DNA of 64,000 nucleotides from assembly GCA_038496675.1 (NCBI GenBank), contig CM076669.1:12768767-12832766 (forward strand), given 5' to 3'. This document shows positions 38,374-48,300 of the stretch, piece by piece. The stretch's first letter is position 1. Every line of letters starts with the position of its first letter. The translations under genes and the position numbers were made by a program. The notes beneath the pieces are model-generated. The model ran no database searches and was not told the origin of the DNA. It worked only from the letters and a program-made list of their open reading frames with translations. Source of the stretch: Rachycentron canadum. Its lineage: Eukaryota; Chordata; Actinopteri; Carangiformes; Rachycentridae.

Positions 38374-38764
38374 ACTGAAACTAAGAGGAATTCCAGCGTC
38401 TGGGTAACCATAGAAACATGTACGCATGCGTGTTTGTCTGTTTTTATTTACGACCACGCGAACCGACTTACGACTATGTACAACCGAGCTGTCCGCTACA
38501 CGCTAAGGAAGGACAAAGCGAAGAGGGGACATCTCTTCAGTACAGCTTGAGCAAACCTGCCCAGCAAAATAACACCTGTAAATATGAACACACCGTTTAA
38601 TGTTCTTATGGTGTTTGTGAGAGATGTAGTGTGTGTGGTAAATACTGACCAACAAGCTAGCTGGCTAATTCTGCTGTTAGCATGGCAGCACCACCACTAT
38701 TGATGTGCCTTGCGCTGTGGTTGTGGTCTTTGATAACGGTTTGTGTCGTTTTCCTTCGTTTCAG
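38374..38764. promoter_or_regulatory. Divergent promoter shared by dnai7 and etfrf1
   Basis: Only 418 bp separate the two start codons, and the first etfrf1 coding exon starts at 38765. The interval is CpG-containing. It holds an X-box-like element (38404-38417), an NRF1-like palindrome ACGCATGCGT (38422-38431), and no TATA box placed usefully for either gene. The etfrf1 leader exon must lie here, but its donor is ambiguous (for example ACCT|GTAAAT near 38577 or GTG|GTAAAT near 38637). Confidence 0.7.
38404..38417 (-). promoter_or_regulatory. X-box-like RFX site in front of dnai7
   Basis: The plus strand reads GTAACCATAGAAAC. This fits the RFX consensus GTNRCC-N(0-3)-RGYAAC at all but one position. 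It lies about 30 bp upstream of the dnai7 start codon, the usual place for X-boxes of ciliary genes. Activity is inferred. Confidence 0.5.
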
Positions 38765-38791
38765 GACCGTGAAAGATCAGCCCGTTTTGAT

Positions 38792-39138
38792 ATGGCCAAC
38801 CCTTTAAGGGGTGAGGTTGTCAGACTTTACAAAAATGTACGTGGACTAGTTAGTGACACACACACACTTCACTGCAGTCAGCTGTGTTGCGGGTGTATAA
38901 CGGTGTGGTCGCTGTGTCCCTGTAGCTGCTGTACCTTGGGCGAGAGTACCCCAAGGGATCAGTGTACTTCAGGGAGCGCCTGAAGTCGGCCTTCATGAAG
39001 AATAAAGACGTGACAGACCCCGAGAAGATAAAGAAGCTGGTGGCCCGGGGCGACTTTGTCATCAAGGAACTGGAGGCTCTCTATTTTCTGAGGAAATATC
39101 GGGCCATGAAGAAGAGGTATTATGAACCAGAAAAATAA
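38792..39138 (+). CDS. etfrf1: Electron transfer flavoprotein regulatory factor 1 (LYR motif-containing 5)
   Basis: Two coding exons, 38792-38836 and 38926-39138, give 85 aa; human LYRM5 has about 88. The ATG is chosen because MANPLRGEVVRLYKN matches the family start directly; the exon itself begins at 38765. The LYR-type motif is RLYKNLLYLGREYP. The rest (FRERLKSAFMKNKDV, then LEALYFLRKYRAMKKRYY) is strongly conserved. The protein is a small three-helix mitochondrial matrix factor. Human ETFRF1 binds electron transfer flavoprotein and can displace its FAD, restraining ETF activity. The orientation relative to dnai7 matches mammals; KRAS, the next gene in human, does not follow here. Confidence 0.95.
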
Positions 39139-39900
39139 TGACACAAAGAAGCGCTGACCTTCTGAAATGGAAAAGGGGAACAGGAACAGTGAGCCTGGGG
39201 GGGAAAGGGTCAATAATAATGTGTACTTTATTACCACATGCAGCAGTCTTTCATTTTCATATACACACTCATTGAGAACACATCACTACAGTAACTCCCA
39301 ACAGTTGCCTGAATATAAATTCAAACTATGGTTGCTCATAAGGGACATGGAAGATCCATTTGTAATAAGTGCCACAGAGTGATGATAATGTAACTGTTAC
39401 AGAATGTGCTTTGTGTTTTTCATGCACAAGTTGCACCTTAATGCCTGTGTTCTCAATCTCAAATACTATGTGTATTTGAAGATCATAGGTGTTCCTCTAG
39501 AAAGGTTGTTAGGCCCATTGTCAGATTTCATAGTCTATCAGCGTCAGATAAATCAGCACTTCATCAGGTCAGCTAATTCATTTTAATGAATTTTAATTAA
39601 TTCAATTCATTTTTCATTTTGAAATGGATGATGGCTGTTGTCAAGACGTTGTAAAGAGGCCGACGAAGATGCGCCTGAAGTGTAAAACTGTAGAAGCTGA
39701 GGTGCTGACTGAATCATATAGTGAAATGTATTTTGTACATGTTTCAGTGTACATGTATATATTTGTAAATACATGGTCATATTTCTTGAAGAGCAAATGT
39801 ACATGACTATGTATTTTGCACTATTAAATAGAAATCAAAAATAAATTTTACTAAACTGTACAGATGTTAAAACAGCGATCTCCTTTGTCATAATAAATAT
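39139..39900 (+). other. etfrf1: etfrf1 3' untranslated region
   Basis: AATAAA hexamers occur at 39840-39845 and 39892-39897, implying a 3' UTR of about 700-770 bases. This is long compared with the 258-base coding sequence. No other gene is supported to about 40740. Confidence 0.55.
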
Positions 39901-40739
39901 TATAAAACCACAGCAGTTTTCCTCAATAATTTAACTCATTTCTTTACTTGCTTAAAATTATAACACAAATGTATTTGTATCTTTAAATCAAAAAGGAATA
40001 AATGTAATGTAAAAATTACACAAGTTATTGGACAGTGTCATGGAAGATAGGGCTAATGTTACCATATTTCTTTCTTCATAATCTGAAGAGGGAAAAGCAC
40101 AAAGCAGGCAGCAGCAGCTTTGATTGGTATTAAAGCTGCTGCTGCAAAGGCATTAAAATAATGAGCAGTAGTTTCCTGTCTTTTTTTTATTTATTTTTTT
40201 TTTAGTGGGAAACAACTTCCTGAATGTTGAATTTTCACTTTTATTTTAACTGAATGTCAAAATGGAAACGCATTCAGAGCATCTGGTTGATGATATGACA
40301 GGTGTTTAGGAGGGGCTGACCCTCCCTAACCCAAACCCTCTGACAGTGCTCCATCAACATTTATGTTTCCTACTGTTCATATGACAGCGATAAGACTTAA
40401 GAACTGATATATTTTTACATGTTCCATTATTTATTAATCTTTTCTGTATTTTAAGATTGGATTGAACATTGTTTTAGTAAGTGCAGGTTTTGAGACTCTC
40501 AGGAAAAATCACAGCACTTTGAAACTGTGCACTCCTGACCTCTAGTGGCTGGAGTCAGTGTAACATGGCATCACACCACACACCTAATAAATGGTTTAAC
40601 TTACCCATCAGTGAAAATGTTGACATCATTCTCTTAAATCATTTAGTGAAAACCAACATATGAACTGTAGGAAAAAGCTGTGTATGGAACATTGTCAGCA
40701 GACCCTCCTAAAGCCCCTTACTAAAATGGAAGGAAAGAG
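39901..40739. other. Intergenic stretch after etfrf1
   Basis: AT-rich sequence with a further AATAAA near 40008 and a T-rich tract near 40182-40203. No gene, RNA or mobile element is recognised. Confidence 0.4.
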
Positions 40740-41400
40740 TTATCTACAAGTTTTTTTTTCTTTCTTTTTTTTTTTTTAAAAAAGGAAACCAACTAAAAAA
40801 ATAGAAAATTAAAACTTAAAGGAATGGAAACATTTATCTAAAAACGATATGAAAGAAATGAAAGTTAAAACTTACCTGTGAAGTATGAGGAAAGGAAACT
40901 TTTTTGAAGAAGCATAAGGAAACATAACCAACTAATAGAGGAAAGGAAATAGTGAAACTTAACCAACTAATCAGAAATTAAAATTAAGAAATTAAAATTT
41001 ATTACAATCTATGAGGAAAGTTTTTTTTGTTTGTTTGTTTTTTTTTTTTGGAAAAAGAAGCAGAGGTAGACCGATGGGAAATTAATGGGTTATCAATAAA
41101 TTTAAAACTTGAAACTTAAAACTTTATCATAATCTATGATATTCCCTATGCTTTTTCTAAAAAGCAGAGGGAAACTTCAATTAACTTGCAGGAAATTAAA
41201 AAAAAATTAAAGAGTTGAAATTAAAAATGCTCTACCAACTAAAAGTTTTTTAAAGGAAACTTAACCAAGTAATAAAGTTATAAAAATGAAATTTATCAGA
41301 AACTATGAGGAAAGGTTTTTTTTGTTTTGTTTTGTTTTTTTGTGGAAGGAAACATATCCATAGGCTAAAAAAGTAAAGACTTACCTACAAACTAAAAAAA
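40740..41400. repeat. Degenerate AT-rich tandem repeat array
   Basis: About four diverged copies of a roughly 120-150-base unit can be traced. Recurring blocks are CTATGAGGAAAG(G)TTTTTTTT (41011, 41307, with weaker forms near 40885 and 41130), a purine-rich GGAAAC segment, AACCAACTAA / AACCAAGTAA (40927, 40961, 41264) and ATTAAAA-type spacers. The borders are approximate. It lies at the junction of two human synteny blocks. Confidence 0.55.
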
Positions 41401-41423
41401 AAGAGTTAGCACATATTTACACA

Positions 41424-41473
41424 GTGTGTGTGTGTGTGTGTGTGTGAGTGTGAGTGTGTGAGTGTGTGTGTGA
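41424..41473. repeat. (GT)n microsatellite
   Basis: A GT run with a few GA interruptions lies downstream of the orphan minus-strand gene. Confidence 0.95.
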
Positions 41474-41582
41474 GTTACTGGTCCAGCCATGGAGCTCTAC
41501 TCCTCTCCAGTCACAGCTCCCGGTGGTATACAGACATCAAGTCCAACAACATATTAACAACAGAGCGTGGGAGCCTTCTGGG

Positions 41583-43792
41583 CTAGCGTCTGTAGGGGCT
41601 GGGCAAGATGACGCCAGGACTCACATCCACAGGCTTTTAGAGAGACAGAGAGTGGAGGAGAGGGAGGGTCAGTCTGGTTCAGCTACATCTTTAGACCGAT
41701 GCAGCACAGTGGGAGAAATGTGTATGAAGGCCATCGAGCTCAGATAAAATGGTTTTGACCAACAGAAAATCAGGAGGCAGGTGAAAACCAGCACTTGTGT
41801 ACATGTTTGGAGAACTCACCTCCAGCTGGACTCCTTCCAGTCTGGCCTGTGGGGCGGAGGTGGAGGGCTGGGGTCCATAGGGGCTGGGCAGGATGACGCC
41901 ATGACCGTCATCCACAAGCTGCTGGAGGGCTCTGGGCTGGCTCTGCTCAACTGGGGCCGAGGTGGAGGGCTGGGGGCTGGGGCTCTGGTCTGATGGGGCA
42001 GCAGCGGCCTGACGGGGTCTTCTCTCCAGAGGCTCCTCCAGAGCTCTGGGGCTGCTCTCCAGCTCCCTCTTCCTCTTCCTGCTCACAGCAGTCTGTTAGA
42101 GAGATGGACAGAGGGACGAGGTAAAAGACCAGGTCTAATTATTTTTTATTAGTCTCTGAGTAAATGTGGGAGCCTGTGCAGCACATCCCATAATAACCTG
42201 ATAATCAGTGCCACTTGGTGGACATTCAGGAGCTGCAGGGTTTCCCACAGTGTTTAATTGAAGTGGTGGAGCACGTTATCAATCAAACACCACCTCTGTT
42301 ACGTATCAACGAAAACAGTTTGTGAATGAAATATGGCGCTTTGAGGAAAAGAACAGAGGAGCTGAGATACAGCAAACACACACACTGCGTTTCATGAGTG
42401 GACACAGTTTAGGACGTCAAACACTGAGTCATCGATCAGACATGAGACAGAATCACCACCTCGGCCAAACAAACCCACTACACTCCACAAAACCTCCACT
42501 GACAGCAGGAAAACACTCACAACACTCCAGCACACAGCTCCACTACACACTTCTATCCACAACTCTTATCATACAACCGCACCCACCGTTCTCTGAACAG
42601 CAGCAACACATCACATTTACTGACGACAGGACACGGACTGACCACACAGACGGAGGTGGAACCGAACGCACAGTCATCAGAGCAATATATCTTCATCCGG
42701 GCGCGTGTGAAGATCTGCAGGAAGACAAACAATCAGTGGGTCAGCTGTGGACAGGATGTGAGAGGAAGCAGCTGAATCTCCTGTGGGCAGATGTCTTGTC
42801 CTGTGTGATGCCTGGGCTGCAGGACGACTTACAGGATGCTCCTTTATCATCCTCCCCTGGTCATTGATGATGAATCTTACCTTTACATTAACTCCCCGCT
42901 GAACAAGGTGGAGGGCAGAGAGATGATCCACTTCACACAGACTTCAGTCTCCAGGGCAGTGGACTTCCTCACAGAGCTGTTGGACTCTATTCTCTCAGGA
43001 TGGGACACAGAGACCATCTGCCTCCCACCACGTCTCCAGCAGAGGGAGCTTCATCCTCACATCTAATCCTCACATCATGAAGCCTCTCAGATCAACAGAG
43101 CCTCATCCAGAGGGATGGAGGTCTGAGGCATTTCTACTCTCTAATATCTGCACTGACTTCCACAGTGAAACAAGAGCTGATGCCCTTCAGGCTAAATGCA
43201 TATAAACTGATCTTTCCTTTGTTTCTATACATATAAACATATGTACAGAAACAAAGGAAAGACTGATTGTTTTCTTTAATCCCCAACAGTTCATCCTCTG
43301 AATGGACCATTTGAAATTAAAATCAAACTTGAAATCAAAAGCCACCGATGCGCCACAGTTAAACAAGTCCATTGTCTCTGCAATGTCTTTGTCTTTGGTT
43401 GAGGATTATTTAGTAGAAATAATTCAGGTGCCTCTTTTGCTTTGGAAAAATACTTGATGCATGCTGGTCTTAATTTAAATTTCTATTCATTTTTATTTTA
43501 ATTTCTATTTTTTTTATAATTGTCACCATTTTGTTGTTTAAGGACTTAAGGCAACTTAAGATCCATCTGACATGGTAATGATGTCTCTAACTTTTCAACC
43601 TGTTGCAACTAAAGATAATGTTCTGCTAATATTTCAGATCAGATCACTAATGTAACAGGACACACCCTATTACTGTCTACATCCTGAGACAGCGAATGAA
43701 AGGTGTTTTACCCTGTTGGAGTCGGTGCTGCTCCTGCTGGACTCTGTCTGGGTGTAGTTGTGGTCATGAAGGTGATGTGGCACAACACACAT
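41583..43792 (-). CDS. Unrecognised three-exon gene, 134 aa
   Basis: Minus-strand exons 43712-43792, 41820-42092 and 41583-41633 all join in phase 0 with proper GT-AG ends: acceptors GGTTACAG, TCTCTAACAG and TCTCTCTAAAAG; donors GTAAAA and GTGAGT. The ATG is the first codon after the first acceptor, so a leader exon upstream is expected, possibly in the CpG-rich patch at 44221-44530. The protein starts MCVVPHHLHDHNYTQTESS, has a nuclear-localisation-like SRKRKREL at about residues 31-38, then low-complexity Ser/Pro/Gln/Ala sequence with two PQPSTSAP units. A pair of related motifs follows: VDDGHGVILPSPYGP in exon 2, and VDVSPGVILPSPYRR as the C-terminus in exon 3. I do not recognise the family and assign no function. 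The repeated motif and perfect phase closure argue that it is real; composition and isolation leave doubt. Confidence 0.5.
42692..43065 (+). pseudogene. Coding-like relic inside the intron of the orphan gene
   Basis: On the plus strand one frame reads FIRARVKICRKTNNQWVSCG... to a TGA near 42773. The same frame reopens near 42836 and reads LYHPPLVIDDESYLYINSPL, then KVEGREMIHFTQTSVSRAVD and FLTELLDSILSGWDTETICL before a stop at about 43064. Charged and hydrophobic residues alternate as in real protein. The intervening stop and lack of splice sites suggest a broken gene or an exon of a lineage-specific family. I cannot name it. Confidence 0.3.
43211..43262. repeat. 52-bp near-perfect palindrome (hairpin)
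   Basis: TCTTTCCTTTGTTTCT at 43211-43226 is the exact reverse complement of AGAAACAAAGGAAAGA at 43247-43262. The inner bases ATACATAT and ATATGTAC extend the stem to 24 bp with a single mismatch around a 4-base AAAC loop. It could be the centre of a foldback element or an extruding palindrome. The stem is shorter than a typical animal pre-miRNA. Confidence 0.85.
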
Positions 43793-44220
43793 CTGTAACC
43801 ATTAACATACAGTTTATTCAACACAACTATAAAACAAGTGTATTTGACTGAACATTGAATAAACTGGTTAATCCCGTCAACCAGCTGAGTTCACTGACGT
43901 TTCCTTTAATTAGACAAATCAATCTGATAATATTAAAAAGAACAAAAAACTGGACCACTTTACTGGTAAATAAAGCAATAAATACTGGGCAACGATTTAA
44001 AATCTTTGAAAGGAGCAGGAGGCTAAATGCAAACCTGCACAATTAATATTTTATTTTTGACCAAATTAAACAAGTAAACACTGGATCAGTTTGGTTTAAA
44101 AGCAGCAGCTGATTCATCAGTAGTAGATGTAACCCTGCAGTGAGTCTGTCTTCATAGTTCAGTTGTTTAAACCAAAGACTTTAATGTTTAATATTTAATA
44201 TTTCATATTAATATTATGTA

Positions 44221-44530
44221 ACTGGACAAACTAGTCTCGCGATATTTATATTATCGAACATTCGACGGCTCAAAGTCGTCGAGCAAAACAACTTAAAGTC
44301 GTTTTTATTCTATTTAACTCCCTAAATTCTCACATTTGTCTCGATAATAATTTGACAGTGGTCAATAGTCGTCGATGTCGCTCCTTTTTTCCCGGTCTTC
44401 TTCGTGTCTTCTCCAGATATCGTCGAAAAACTGCTCTCAATACTTTTTCTCCGGCGTCGACTTTCGTGAACATATTCTCTCTCCATAGCAACCAGTTTCA
44501 TACGTCAACACCAAGAGCAGCTGCCTCCTA
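44221..44530 (-). promoter_or_regulatory. CpG-rich promoter-like patch upstream of the orphan gene
   Basis: Against AT-rich surroundings this stretch has many CpG, mostly in GTCGTCGA / TCGTCGA / CGTCGAC words, at least five times. It also has a TCTCGCGATAT word resembling the TCTCGCGAGA promoter motif, and a half X-box (CCATAGCAACC, 44483-44493). It lies in the right place to promote the minus-strand gene at 41583-43792. No leader exon could be fixed. Confidence 0.35.
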
Positions 44531-45395
44531 ACGAGACAAGAGGCAATTAGTATTTAAATGTTTCATTAGTTTAATTATTCTCTCAAGGGACAATTATTTT
44601 ATTGAAATTTATTACACGGTGGAAAATAAAATATTGTGCAATTAACCTTCAACTATTCCTTCAGTAATAGTCCTACAAATATATTTTAAACCCCCATATC
44701 ATTAATAATGTGTAGGTTATCCCAATAGGACAGTGTCTGGCTCTGGATTTGCCTCTGTTTTAGATACTAGATATATGTTTATTATCCTTCGTATCAACCT
44801 TCCTTCTCAGTTATCTGATAACCTCTGCAAATAAAGATCAATATAACCAACATTTCAGTGCAGGTAAAAACATCTGACCCCATCAGAGGATTTCTTTGTT
44901 TAAAACAGTCATCAGGCTGGATCTGGATGAGATGTTTTTTGCATTAAGCTATAGAGGCTGACAGGTGACTGGCAGCAAGGGACAGGAAGGTGAGATGGTG
45001 ACCCCCCCCCCTCAGTGGAGTCAAACATCACACTTAACAGAGGGCCCTCGAACATTCAAGTATAAGCCAGACCACAATTTAGGAAGAGAGGACATCACAT
45101 TTCTGAACTATTCATAATATATTTCAACATCAGAGCGATAATTTCCTATTTCACCATATATTTGCTTGTAAACATATCGAGATGTCATGAATATAATAAT
45201 ATAACTGAAAACAAAAATAAACGTTGTGCATATATGGACAGTGTTTTAAAATAAAAATATACACATGCTATATGTATATTTTTAAAGCAGTGATATTCTG
45301 GTTCACAACATTTTCTCCCTTGTAATTCAAATCCTTTTACTGACATTTGTTGTATTTGACTACATTTCTTCTTTGTATGAAGACCAAGTTTCATT
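44531..45395 (-). other. slc5a8 3' flank
   Basis: This is mostly AT-rich. A minus-strand AATAAA at 44778-44783 is a plausible slc5a8 poly(A) signal about 615 bases after its stop. No other gene is supported. Confidence 0.4.
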
Positions 45396-48300
45396 TCATG
45401 TGGGGATGCTGCTTTTTGTCAAGTCCATCTCAGTGTCACGGAAAGCAGGATTTGTGTTGCCAAATTTCTTCTCTCTGTCCTTTGTCAGGTCAAGCTTTCC
45501 TGTCCGTCTCATGACCTGGAGAAAAAAGACCACAGAACAGTTAGCAGCTGTTATTAGTCTGTATCATTTGATATTGCTCCACTGCTCCAGCACTTACTCT
45601 TTCTTTGAAAAACTTGATTAAGTAATAAAGAGTTGTGTCTTCTTTCATTAATCTTAGCCTCGATTCCACCTTCAGCCAGCGGCCTCCTGAAATGTACATT
45701 CAGAACATGTCGAAACAACTTAAAAAAAAGACAAACTCTGATGTTTCTAACCAAAGTAATTTGTTCAGAAAATTATTATTTACCTGTCAACAAACTGACT
45801 ATCAGCCCCACACTGATAGATATTATAGTTCCAATGGGACTGAAGTAAAGGTAGGACAGAGAGTACCAGTCATCTGCGATCACAGGCCTGGTGGTGAAAG
45901 GAAATAATAATAATACGTGCCGAGAAAATCGTGCACAAGGAGGGAACTCTTACATGTACAAAGAGTAACACCTCCTTATAAATGCAGTGCATAGCAGAGA
46001 TTTAGATAAACAAGACAGGCTCATTCAGGGTTGTGTAGTAATGGGATAAATATTTGCATTACCCTTATCTCAACTGGGGGATACTTAATATAGTAAACAA
46101 TATGAAATGAATTATCAGTTTCAGCTAGTTACATGTTTACCTGCTATGATGGTTGTGTACTGGGGCTGTGGTGTTGTATAGTTGTGTTGGCAGAGGTGTG
46201 GAGGTCCAGTTGAGGCTCCCTGTAGTGGTGAAGTTACAGCCCTCAGTGGTCAGTGGCAGAGGTCGGGTCATCTCTGATGGGGGAGGGTATATCTGGGCTC
46301 CGATGCCCACCCACAGGGACACGACCAACCCTGACAGAAGACCCGACAAAGCTCCCTGGAAAATATTTAATTCACTGAAAATGCTAATATTTGCTTTTCA
46401 GAGGATTGGGGATAAATGAAATACAGACGTTTTAAAGGGATGGTAAACAGACAAATTCTATGATATAGAATTTGGAAATGTACCTTATAACTTATAATAA
46501 ATGTAGGTACAATGTGAAACCTCCATCTACTCCAGTATGAAATGATCATAAAAAATACAGCCCTAAATTGAGCAGCAGGAGTAAAATTCATTTACATTGC
46601 TGGATTAATGTCCATTTAAAAGAGGACAGACTTACTTTGGAATTGGCAAATGGACAAAGAATACCCAATGTGAACAGACCAAGTAAAGGACCGCCAATGA
46701 TCCCAAATATACTGATGGCCGCCTGTATGAAGAGATCCATAACACTTAAATTGAAGGGCTGGTTACCACAATAAAAAAATCATAAATTTCAGAATCTTAT
46801 TCAAAATCCAAAAAACTGTGCAATTGACAATTAATTACATCCTTTAATGTTTTTGTCTTTGTAAAACCTATACTGCAAAGTGCTCAGAAACAGATCTACT
46901 CTACCTGCAGGATCCCTCCCATGAGTGAAGCTGCTCCAGCCATTCCAATGCACAAAGCCCCATACATGAAACCTAGAGACAACAGAGACTTCAATCCTTA
47001 ATTACCACCTAACTATTTTACTAATTTATTAGTGTTAACCAGACAATTAATTCATCTGAAATGTTGTACACAGTCAGTCCACTTACTCAGTCCTTTAGAC
47101 ATCCAGGACAGTTGTTTCTCAGACATGTTAGTGTATGGTTTGATCAGGTCCTCCACCGTCACTGCAGCCAGGGCATTGATGCCGGATGACACTGTGCTGG
47201 GGTTGATAGACCACAAAAATCAAACACAATTTACTTGATATACAGACATGCAAAAATACAACTGTTTCCCTGTCAGTCCCACTTTTTAGCACTGAAGAGA
47301 AGCTGATATGCTGAGCAAAGATATTCTACATGAAGAAATGGAAACTAATACTGACCAATAATCTATGAAATATTTTTACCACAAAAATAAATGAATAAAC
47401 AGTGCGGGTAACAACTTCAATGTCAAGTACTGTATTAACCTTAGGGATCCACTATATGCTGCTGCAACAAACAGTCCAGGAAGACCAGGATAGTCTCCCA
47501 AGATGTCCATCACCAAATACGGCATCAGCTGCAGAGGAGGAATGACAGTGGATTACACACATCAACAGGAGGCCTGGAGTGATTATTGGATATACCTGTC
47601 ATTGAGAGCTGTTTGACATTAGGTGAACATTTTAAGTTGGATCATCTTGGTATCTCTGGCTGATTATTTGCAAAAACATCCAACAAAATCTTGGCTTTTG
47701 AATTTCTGTCTAATGTTTCTTTACAGCAATGTGTGTTTCATTAAGCCAATGATCACAGGAACAACTTTTCTCTATCTCTGTCCATCGTACCTGATCTGGA
47801 GCAGAAACCAGACCAGCTGTCCATGGGTCACAGTTCTTATAGACAGAGTAAAGGCACATTCCTGCGAAAACTGAGCATAGCAAGATGGACCACAGGCCTA
47901 AAAGGTTGATGTACAAAGATCTAGACAAGAGAGGAAATACATATAGACATTGAACTAACGGCAGAGCACCTGGACAAATACATATAAAAGCATTCAACAA
48001 TGCCTTTATGTTTTATGATAAATGTGTTAATTCCCCGGGTGCTGTAAGTGAGATGCTTTTGAACTTCTAGAGTTTGTGTCAGATTTCCTTTAGGAGCACA
48101 AGGAATAGATGTATCCCATGATGTGTCATGGTAAATGCAGCTCACAGTAAAAAAAAAAAAAAGACTCACGCTCTGGCATGGATGATGCTCTTGCAGGAGA
48201 TGTATCTCTGAACCTGGGCCTGATTGATCCCATAGATACTGACCCAAACAAATGTCCCTCCAATGGTTATGGTCCAAAAAGTGTGTCTTCTCAGAGGGTT

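Noticed and set aside
42322..42867. 181-codon plus-strand open frame as a standalone gene
   Set aside because: The region is rich in A and C and poor in stops, the translation is low-complexity His/Thr/Gln, and the more protein-like signal in the same DNA is in another frame. Kept only as part of a relic finding.
43211..43262. A classical microRNA precursor
   Set aside because: The stem is about 24 bp with a 4-base loop, too short for a normal Drosha substrate. Described only as a palindrome.
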